This document shows, piece after piece, positions 56,281 through 64,000 of a DNA stretch of 64,000 bases (positions within the stretch are counted from its first letter, which is position 1; each line of letters opens with the position of its first letter). The notes beneath the pieces were generated by a model, which saw only the letters and a program-made list of their open reading frames with translations, had not been told where the DNA came from and made no database searches. Source of the stretch: Kalaharituber pfeilii (taxonomy: Eukaryota > Ascomycota > Pezizomycetes > Pezizales > Pezizaceae). Made by a program: the position numbers and the translations under genes. Where the stretch lies: positions 62,001-126,000 of the forward strand of contig WHUZ01000125.1 in NCBI GenBank assembly GCA_015179045.1, given 5' to 3'.

Positions 56281-57685
56281 TAAGTAGGTCCCTATAACAA
56301 GGAGTTCTACACACTAAGTAGGATCCTTATGTACTACAAGTTAGACAATTTAATAATCTTCTTGGATCTGTTGATAGCCTATGAGGTGGCCAGAGTCTGT
56401 CTTCATCTTCTTTGGGCTAGATCGAGAGTGAATTTATAACTCCAGGGCATTTTACTTCCCCTTTATCTTCCTTCTTTGGCTTTAGTTGAGTTTTTACTAC
56501 TTCTTTCATCTCCTACAGTTTCACTACTTCTTTTTTAGTATATAGAGATCCTATAGCTACTTACCATACTTAATATATCAGTTGTCTTTCTTCTGAATTA
56601 TTTCTTCAGGTATATCAATGCTCTTCTTATTCTTTAGAGGTAGAGGTAGCTGTATCATGGAGCTGCTGCTGAAGGTAATATTTGTCTTAGTGGTAGAGGA
56701 AGTAGAGTACTTTTTTCTAGGCTTTCCCAAGGTATGAGCAATAGAAACTTCTATTAGTTCTAGTAGCTTCGATACTTAGGATAACTAGCTAGAAGGTTCT
56801 GGACATCTTCCAAATGCTGGCAAAAACGTAGGAAATGAGGATAGAATTAGGAATTTTTACTATATCATTATACTAATACTTCGTTAATTTCAGTTAAGAA
56901 ATCCTGCATTCTACCCTACTACTCATATGTCTAAATCTTTCAAGTGGCCTTAGTAATAGCTGAGGAGTTATAGAAAATCATATGTAGTAGAGTGAGGGCT
57001 ATAGTATATAATACTGAGAGGTTTAGATAAAAAAGGTAAGGGTAGAGCCTTTCAAGCAAGAGGTGAATATCTTAATGTATTCATTGATATCAATACTCCT
57101 TGAGCTCCTAATCTATCATTGAACCAGGTATATAAAGTTGTCAAGCTCTTTTGTATCCCTATCAAACTTATCTAGAGGAGAGAATTTTTGCAAGAGGTAA
57201 AGAGGCTTTCATAGTATCAACTAATAGAAAAGAAGGAAGTATCAGATCTTGAGCTTAGCAGGAGCCATAAGGACAGATATGAGGAGGAGAAAGGCCCCAT
57301 AGTAATGATTGACTCATGGGGATAACAAGAAGATAGAGGAGGAGGAGAGAAAGACCTTATAGCAGTACTTGACTTATAGAGAAAAGGAAGAGGTATAGGG
57401 TCTTATACTTAATGAGAACTATAAGGCAGGGCACAAGGGGGAGCAATACCTGCACCTTCAGTACCTGGTAGAGGAGGTCCTTCAAGAGAGCTAATAGGGG
57501 AGCTGAGAAGGCTATGCTAGCTATCATTGTTGTAGAGTTAATACTGGCTAGAATGCTAGCTACTGCAATATTTGACTACATATATTTGCTAGTAGCTAAG
57601 CAACATAAGTTATCGTATTTTGCAGTTCTTGCTAGCTCTGAGAGAGAGGAGTAGATACATTACCTTAAAATACTTTTGGCAAGAG
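56281..57685 (-). pseudogene. D gag (RIP-decayed)
   Basis: Aligned with A1 gag 6141-7490: Ser-rich region near 56640-56720, capsid entry near 57130-57180, GGAGGAG tract at 57280-57350. Interrupted at 57685 by TRIM2; the remaining ~165 bp (58350-58515) next to the LTR align with A1 7480-7594. Confidence 0.6.
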
Positions 57686-57905
57686 TGTCACAGCTTGGCA
57701 TGCCATGGCAGCAGAGGGAAGCTAATTACTAGTACATGTGGATATCTAAGAGAGCCAAGATTCTTGACCATATGTATAAATGTAAGCGAGTCACTGACCA
57801 GCCCATATGGATACTCCTATATATACTTACTGCACTACCGGGTAGTACCGGTAGTTCTACCTTTTGGTGTAATAGTTTGCAAATGGCCAGTTGCAATCTG
57901 TAACA
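57686..57905 (+). repeat. TRIM2 5' LTR
   Basis: 220 bp, TGTCACAGCTTGGCATGCC to CAATCTGTAACA. It aligns over its whole length with 58125-58344, and the differences I noted are transitions. Confidence 0.92.
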
Positions 57906-58124
57906 GTACTACCAGTCAGGTCGCCGGTTCAAACCTTGCCTGTAGTGAATGTCAGATACTGCAGGTGACCTTTGAATTTGATAAGCGGCTTACAGTTACA
58001 TGTCGGTTGCTGGTTATAAAGTAGTGTGGTAGTGGCACATGAAATTGAAGCCCTAAGGTGGTAACGGGTAGCTGAGAGTTAATATATAGAGAGTCCGGGA
58101 TGTACTTTACCTGCGGGAGAGTAA

Positions 58125-58344
58125 TGTCATGGCTTGGTATACCATGGTAGCAGAGGGAAGCTGATTACTAGTATGTGTGGACGTCTAAAGGAGCCAAGAT
58201 CCTTGACTACGTGCGCAAATGTAAGTGAGTCACTGACTGGCCCGTATAGATACTCCTATATATATCGACTACACTATCGGGTGGTACCAGTAGTTCTACC
58301 TTTTAGTACAATAGTTTGCAAATGGTCAGTTGCAATCTATAACA
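58125..58344 (+). repeat. TRIM2 3' LTR
   Basis: 220 bp, TGTCATGGCTTGGTATACC to CAATCTATAACA, followed by the TSD AAGAG. Confidence 0.92.
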
Positions 58345-58515
58345 AAGAGATCTAAATACTTATAGGCTTAGGCAATCTATATAATGTTAATATTTACTTT
58401 ATGATAGAGGTTAGTAATATCTCTGGAGAAAGGTCCTTAAGGAAGAGAAGGCAACAAATGAGCCTTCCGATATTAACATTATGGAGGTAGAGTAATAAGT
58501 AAAGAAGTGATATAA

Positions 58516-59263
58516 TGTTACAAGTATAAGAGGCTTGGCTCCAATGGGTACTAGTAGGCACCAGATGTTACAGCTAAGGTGAAGTAAATATGGTAAGTTG
58601 GGGTTGCTGCGAAGATTTATATATGGCAATGCTGAGGTTACTATAGAAGTGTATATATGGCAATGCTAGAGTTGCTATGAAAGTATATATATAGTAGATC
58701 GAAGTTAGCTATAGAGGTGTATATATAGTAGACCAAATAGGCAGTTATTTGGCATGGAGTATACAGCAGAATGGAATGATTCACAGGCATAATGAGGGAA
58801 TAATAGGTTCAGAGTTATAGAGAACTTAGAATACTACTAGTATCTTGATTCTTCTAATTATGCTATTACTAGCTAGTACTTATATAGACTTCAGTATAGT
58901 CATATATAACTAGTCAACAAATGAATAAATGACTAGTAATATAGCAATTCCTTATCAATGTCAATACCTGTAATAGTAGGCACATATAATAGAAATATGT
59001 AAAAATAGTACAGATATAAAATAGTACTATGTACTAGTGCATATGCATATATATTAGCTTTTAATAAGCCGAGTATATTGCAGACCCAGAGGTTATACTA
59101 AAAATATTCAACACATTCTTTCTTAGCACTACTCTATTTGATAAATAAATAAATCTACTGCTAAGCCTAATAGGTGATTAGTTCAGTTTATTAGTATTTG
59201 TCTTATATAATAATTCCGAGTAAGTGTTCTCTAATGCAGCTAAGTCTTACTATAGCTATAATA
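58516..59263 (-). repeat. D 5' LTR (right)
   Basis: 748 bp, TGTTACAAGTATAAGAGGC to GCTATAATA. Contains one more ~35-bp internal repeat (TATATATGGCAATGCT) than the left LTR. Confidence 0.87.
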
Positions 59264-59316
59264 TTTTCTAACAAAGTCTATAGCTATTTTCTTAAGGCTT
59301 TCTACTAGTAGGTATT
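59264..59316 (-). pseudogene. A3 internal fragment between D and A4
   Basis: 53 bp (AACAAAGTCTATAGCTATTTTC...TACTAGTAGGTATT) that continue A3 integrase after D, matching A1 4025-4075. A4 is inserted at its right end. Confidence 0.75.
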
Positions 59317-60053
59317 TATTACAGGCATGAGGTGCTTAGTTCCAGTGGGTGCTGGAACGGACCAGATGTTATAGCTATAGTAGAGAAAGTGGCAGTACCA
59401 GCATCATCTTGTAAGTATTAATACAATAGTCAGAATAGCTATGGAGATGCATATGATGAACCAGAAGGGCAGCTACCTAGTAGGGAGCATACAGTAGAAT
59501 GGAGCAATTCACAGACATAATGATAGAATGATAGGTTTAGAGTTATAGAGGACTTAGGACACTGCTTGTGTCTTGATTCTTCTAACTATACTGTCATCAG
59601 CTGGTGCTTATATAGACTTCAGCGTAGCTATACATGAGGAGTTAATAAATAAATAATTGGCTAGCTCTATAGTAATTCTTTATTAATACCAATACTCATG
59701 GTAATAGGTATACATAATGAAAACATGTAAAAATAGTATAAGATAAAGATAATGAATATACTAATACATATGTATATATAAATAAAGCTTCCGTAATTCA
59801 AGTGTATGTATCAAGCTGCATTCCAAATGACATACCCTTCTGTAGTACTATCCTATCTAAACAATGCAAGAATCAACAGCCAAGCCTAATAGGTAATCAA
59901 TCCAGTCAATTAGCATTGGTCTTATATTCGATTGCAGAGTCAGTATTTTTCTCTTAGTGGATAACTCTTCATCTTTAGCCATGGCAGCTAGTTAGTAGTA
60001 GAACCCTTGCCTCTTGTCACAGTAGTAGGTAAGTTTCTACCCTAGCCATAATA
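59317..60053 (-). repeat. A4 3' LTR (left)
   Basis: 737-bp family-A LTR, TATTACAGGCATGAGG to GCCATAATA, followed by the polypurine tract (reverse complement of 60054-60064, GGGGAGGTAA). No right LTR of A4 exists in the window. Confidence 0.88.
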
Positions 60054-62255
60054 TTACCTCCCCATTTAGGGTACTCGTCTCGAGTAACAATCACTAACAG
60101 AAAACTGAACTAATTGGGATTGTGAGTCTCATACTTTAGCTATTAGTATACCTTATATACGAGGTAACATACGAGCTGAACCACAGTTGCCCGTAGTCCA
60201 TAGTGAGACTGGTATATTTTTCACTTATCAGTAAGCTATTAAAAACCTTCCCAAAGACAAAATCTAGTAGGAAAAAGTCTTCATAAGTAAAAGGTACTCA
60301 TATCAATAAACTATGCAAGTAGTATGGCTGCATAGAATTCCCATTTGTATAAAATACTCTGTCTCATCAGCCATCAATACTTTATTAGACTGTAGAGTTC
60401 CGAAGGCTTCCTCAGAAGTTGATCATGGAACTCTTGGACAGATTTCAATGATCTATAAAAATTAGTTATGGAAGATGTGTAGATACTGTTTGAGAGTCTG
60501 TATTATACACTCTCTGCAATACTAGATATTTCATATTAGAGACTTTGTTAGTTTGGAAATGGTAAATAGTATAGAGTTGGAGTTCTGTAATGTCTTTTCG
60601 AAGAGTTGAGGTGAATTGTAATCCACATTCAGAAATAATATAGTGGGGTAGACTAAATTGTCTGAGAATGTCATTAAAGGCATTGGCAACATCTTAAGTT
60701 GTTAAAGTGTTTTTTACCAGTATATAGTATAGTACTGCATTTCAGTAAACCAGTTTGTAACAACTGAAATAGTGTTAAAGCCCTTAATAGTTCTCTAACA
60801 AAGTCAATAGCTATTTCTTTAAGGCTTCCTACTAGTAGATATTAGCATAAGTCTTTTCAGTTATCCTAGTAGAATTTCTAAGAAAGAAGTTCCTGTATTC
60901 GATGCATACCCTAGTATTGAGTCATATTGCTATTATAGTATCATCCTTATTACTCAAATATAGTTCGAATATCTAGCCTGTTATCATTCCTCACCTATTT
61001 ATCATAGTTGATACCAGAAATATCAGTCTACATGTCTTGTACTTCACCAGTCTGAGAGGGAGCATACACTTTACCATTAGGCTGATATAATCGAATTCGG
61101 AAAGTCTCTGGCTCCAGTTGGACTGCTAGTTGTAGAAGCATTGTTTGGTGGTGAAGTGCGCAGTCAGTAAAGATGGTAAACTTAGTTTCCAATAACTCTA
61201 TCTTCTATTTGTATAATCAAGGATTGCCAAGAGTTCATTATCATAGATAGTGTAGTTTCATTTAGCAGAGATCAGTATTCAGGAGTGATACTCACAGAGA
61301 TGAAGGATAGTAATATCATTCTTAAGCTCAAGATGCTAATAAGTGCCTAGTCTGAGCAGTCAGTTTCAAAATTGTCAGTAGAGATCGATCAAACTGTGAT
61401 AATATAGAGGCACTGATAAACTTGTCTTAGAGTTCTATAAAAGCAGCTTGCTGCTCTGCCCCCCTAAATAAAGGGTATATCTCTAGTTAAGGCTTGTAAG
61501 TAATCAAATTATAGCAGAGTAAATTAAATCGGCAGTAGTAGTTGAGGATAAATCAGTAGTAGTCTATTGCAAAGCCTAGAAAGGCTTACTCCTTCTTTAA
61601 TCCACTATGGCTAGTTGCGAATAGTAGAGAGTTTAATTGAGTATATCTTAATCTTGAGACCAATAATAAAATAACCAAGGAACATAGTTTTGTGAACATA
61701 GAACTTGCACTGTGAGCTTATATTTATATAACTTGGGAAGCCGTTTTCTACTATCCTTTTATGGTCTCATTCAGACTTGCCTTCATAGATTAAGAGTCTA
61801 GAAGTCAAACAACTCTACTAATGCAAGTAGAGATCTCATCTATCATCTTTTTAAAGGAAGCAGGTATGTTGATGAGTCCGAGAAGTATAACTGTATACTT
61901 CGAATAAGCTGTTGGCTATGTTTGACAACTGCTATTTATCCACTGACTTAATTCATATGAGGTTGCAGCCATTATCAAGATTAAGTTTGGTAACCTATTT
62001 ACCCCCTTGAGTCTTCTTTGAGGAGTTCTAATATTAGAGTAAAGAGTGTTTATTCGAAATGGTGAGTTTGCTTAGTACTGTTATAATTAATGCATGGTTG
62101 GAGGGACCCATCTATCTTCTGAAAAAAATGGTAAAGCTGCTTATAACCTTGACCTTCATATTGTCCCTACTGGTAGGTGTTCGATGATATACCTTGAAAG
62201 AGCCTTATCCTCTTCTCAGATATACTGGACTATGGAGAGGCTTCATATATAAATT
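60054..62255 (-). pseudogene. A4 pol, truncated inside RT
   Basis: Aligns with A1 3243-5560: 3' non-coding, integrase, RNase H and RT C-terminus. The RT box region (61791-61806) shows the same 4-base-shorter form as A1 and A2, and the second indel is shared at about 61587-61600. The match to A1 ends abruptly at 62255, in the RT N-terminal part. The rest of pol, gag and the 5' LTR are missing. Confidence 0.8.
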
Positions 62256-62686
62256 CTATACAGCATAAAAGCATTGTGTGAAGAATCTCTGAGGCTATAA
62301 AATAGAAACACATATATATAAGGTACTTGCTGAACTGCTGGCAGCACCAGCTAATGAATTTAGATGTTATATAGCTACTTGAGTGGAGAGGTATGCAGGA
62401 TGTAGTGATATTAGCATATTAATATGTATATACATTAGATATAGATGATAATAGGTAATGAGGTAAGTAATAGCAGTAACAGGCACCATAGTTGCAAATA
62501 CCACAGAGCTACATAGAGAGCTGGTGAGTATTCTTGAACTGCTTTATGCATAAAATTCACGTAATAGTACCTAATGGCTTAAATCCATCAGCTAGTACTG
62601 CAAGCAGTTCAGCAAGTACCTTATATATATGTGTTTCTATTTTATAGCCTCAGAGATTCTTCACACAATGCTTTTATGCTGTATAG
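62256..62686. repeat. Long perfect inverted repeat at the A4 break
   Basis: 62256-62339 is an exact reverse complement of 62603-62686 (84 bp, starting CTATACAGCATAAAAGC). Imperfect pairing continues inwards to about 62362/62580. The loop is about 220-260 bp. No TSD is apparent. The left arm begins at the exact base where A4 homology ends. It is either a foldback/MITE-like element or an inverted duplication formed during the rearrangement that truncated A4. Confidence 0.88.
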
Positions 62687-63468
62687 TAGCTCAGAATTGC
62701 TGTATATATGCATAAGGAAAGATATATGCTTCAATATGATAGTGCAATTCTTTACAGAATAGCCTGAGCACCACCAAACATCCGATACTTCATGGAAATA
62801 GACAGCAGAGTATACAGTGAGGTCAATAAGGTCCCAGGATAGAATCCTTAACACATGGCAGCTTGAAAGATGTCCAGCATAAGATTTTGTATGTACCAAA
62901 TAAGTCATCACTTATGTGCTACAAATAAGCCTAGGAAATATATAAAAGATAATTTAACATACTCTCCCATGCTCTGGCTTCAATTTGAGCCCACTTGAGG
63001 GCCATTTGCACTCATAGTAACTTTTTGTTGTGGTATCCGGAAGTGCGCAATATCCCGGTAGTGCGCAATATCCCAGTAGCGTGCATTAGAGGATTAGGAT
63101 GTGTATAGGGACGAAACCGCCCTGTGAGTCCCTTCCCTGTATTTGGCTATCTACTCCGGACAGTTTGTGCTATTGGATATCAGTAAGCACTTATATATTT
63201 CTAGGCGGTAGTTGGATTAATGGACATAAATGAAATCTCTGACACCAACTTGAACTTGTCTATCATCAATGACAAAGGCTGAAAGATAGCGTATCTCTAC
63301 AATATGTTGAACTGATACCATTAATGTTGATTCCAAGGGGATCTCCATCACTATTCGCTTAGTTTATCTTATCCAGCCAGCACTGGGGTGCAATTCTGCG
63401 GAGGTTTGAGGATTACCAACCCTCCTCAGAATGGGATAAGCAATGGAATGTTTCTTCATCGGATAACT
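62687..63468. other. Non-repeat-looking flank
   Basis: Composition becomes more balanced and no match to the LTR families is visible. Small features: three GTGCGCAATATCCC(G/A)GTAG-type units at about 63044-63085 and a short inverted repeat around 63395-63435 (ATTCTGCGGAGG against CCTCCTCAGAAT). No gene is supported. The 89-codon minus-strand frame at 62642-62911 overlaps the inverted repeat and shows no motif. Confidence 0.5.
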
Positions 63469-63807
63469 TTATTGTATAAATCTAATAATGCAAATAGTAT
63501 CACTACTCATTAACTGCGCCCCTGATGACGATGCAATTGCCCACCCATCTGTCACAAACGAGCAGGCCAAGAAGCTGTTCCCTAACTTCCGCATCGTGTG
63601 AGGCCATACCTTCGATTCACTCCTCTGCTTCTGGAGAAAACCAATGCTGCTTTTACCGAGGTTTAGCGTCCATTTTCTTGTATGACCGGGGAGTCCCAAG
63701 TGTGGGATTTGGTTGATTGGTAGCGTTTTTATTTTATTTCTCAAAAAAATATAATGGGGTGGTAGTGTAATTTTTACTCTTGTACATTGTAGCGTTGGCG
63801 TTGTCAT
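63469..63807 (-). CDS. Hypothetical open frame, 112 codons
   Basis: Minus strand, first ATG at 63807-63805. It encodes a basic/Ser-rich peptide with KSSIGFLQKQRSESKVWPH and FVTDGWAIASSSGAQLMS near its end. I recognise no domain, signal peptide or membrane segment. Overlapping frames on the plus strand (63525-63716) and in another minus-strand frame (63734-63931) are equally unexplained, so the coding strand is uncertain. It lies in the least degraded, least AT-rich flank, where a host gene or exon would be possible. Confidence 0.25.
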   Translation of the reverse strand: MTTPTLQCTRVKITLPPHYIFLRNKIKTLPINQIPHLGLPGHTRKWTLNLGKSSIGFLQKQRSESKVWPHTMRKLGNSFLACSFVTDGWAIASSSGAQLMSSDTICIIRFIQ

Positions 63808-64000
63808 CAAATAAGGCTGTAGGAGCGCAAATCCATGTGCCTGAGCTACGGCGTATTCCTAGGGACACGCGGAGATTTTGGTTTTGAGCGAAGTTTGCTT
63901 CTGCACCAGTCCTGTAGCCTGAGCAGCGCACATGTGTTGTTCAAGTCAGTAGTAAGAGGGCTGCAGCAGCCCAGCATTTGATAGCATGAGAGCCATGAGC
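63808..64000. other. Window end, no feature assigned
   Basis: Balanced-composition sequence with no supported repeat or gene. It ends inside an unknown region. Confidence 0.4.

Larger units (their letters stand above)
57686..58344 (+). mobile_element. TRIM2: miniature LTR retroelement (659 bp)
   Basis: Two 220-bp LTRs (57686-57905, 58125-58344) begin TGTCA(C/T)(A/G)GCTTGG and end TAACA. The TSD AAGAG is perfect (57681-57685, 58345-58349). A polypurine tract GCGGGAGAGTAA precedes the right LTR, so it is plus-oriented. The 219-bp interior is non-coding. At 57919-57935, 14 nt after the left LTR, stands GGTCGCCGGTTCAAACC, which looks like the variable loop and T-arm of a tRNA in sense orientation. 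It is distinct in LTR sequence from TRIM1. The 134-codon frame over 57620-58024 runs from D into this element and is not a gene. Confidence 0.93.
38928..59263 (-). mobile_element. Ty3/gypsy retrotransposon D, hosting C1, A2 and TRIM2
   Basis: LTRs at 38928-39641 and 58516-59263. The flanks TTCTT (38923-38927) and TTTTC (59264-59268) fit a TSD TTCTC with one C-to-T change in each copy. Removing the nested C1 (39868-47374), A2 (47447-53500) and TRIM2 (57686-58344) leaves about 6.1 kb. Minus orientation follows from the polypurine tract GAGGGGTAA at 39642 (reverse complement) and gag at the right. Strongly RIPped. Confidence 0.9.

Noticed and set aside
57900..57960. Complete tRNA gene at the TRIM2 LTR/interior junction
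   Set aside because: Only the variable loop/T-arm resembles a tRNA; T-stem pairing is 4 of 5, and no acceptor stem, D-arm or A-box fits. Kept as a motif-level finding only.
57620..58024. 134-codon plus-strand frame
   Set aside because: Starts in decayed D gag (antisense) and runs through the TRIM2 LTR and interior; the insertion junction inside it rules out a native gene.
63525..63931. Two further short frames overlapping the hypothetical 112-codon ORF
   Set aside because: Mutually exclusive frames of similar length with no motif; listing all would overstate coding evidence.

Overview
The window reads as a repeat graveyard in a filamentous ascomycete genome (Pezizomycotina inferred; species not identified). 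The evidence is Ty3/gypsy retrotransposons, including a chromovirus with a chromodomain, stacked inside one another. Most copies have decayed by C-to-T and G-to-A transitions, the pattern expected of repeat-induced point mutation (RIP) plus deamination of methylated C. No intact host gene, rRNA, tRNA, CRISPR array or bacterial-type operon is visible. Almost every apparent reading frame is a broken piece of gag or pol, or an antisense shadow of one.

The nesting can be reconstructed from LTR ends (TG...CA, often decayed to TG...TA), 5-bp target site duplications (TSDs) and polypurine tracts. Left part: an old minus-strand gypsy element E (75-1182, 13957-14680, 28597-29569) is split by element B (1183-13956, TSD ATAGT) and by chromovirus C2 (14681-28596). 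B contains the better-preserved element A1 (2505-8332, TSD TGCAT). C2 contains a 5.5-kb non-RIPped terminal-inverted-repeat element T (16459-21979) and a miniature LTR element TRIM1 (26050-26929, TSD ATTTT). Centre (29.5-33.4 kb): extremely AT-rich debris with two TA-flanked MITE-like elements, a plus-strand gypsy fragment F and a solo chromovirus LTR C3 (TSD GCTAT). Right part: chromovirus C4 (from 33409) is interrupted by A3 (from 37401). A3 is interrupted by D (38928-59263) and by A4 (from 59317). D is interrupted by chromovirus C1 (39868-47374, TSD AAAAC), A2 (47447-53500, TSD AAAAT) and TRIM2 (57686-58344, TSD AAGAG). A4 is cut off at 62256, exactly where a perfect inverted repeat begins. 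The last 1.3 kb looks less degraded and may approach non-repeat DNA.

Families A, B, D, E and F are related gypsy elements (gag, protease, RT, RNase H, integrase). Family C is a chromovirus with a coiled-coil gag, a CCHC knuckle, protease DSGA, RT, RNase H, HHCC/DDE integrase, GPY/F module and C-terminal chromodomain. C1 is the most legible copy, but it has many in-frame stops and its RT motif is YIDN instead of YIDD.

The least ordinary items are: (i) element T, a foldback-like structure whose long arms are oppositely oriented satellite arrays, the left one with a 167-bp higher-order period; (ii) family A copies that share two indels around the RT catalytic motif despite separate insertion sites, implying mobilisation in trans; (iii) two unrelated TRIMs that both carry a sense-strand tRNA T-arm/B-box-like motif 14-19 nt after the 5' LTR; and (iv) an atypical D-[R/H]-A-A protease motif in families A, B and D. 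All identifications rest on reading the sequence; no database search was possible.
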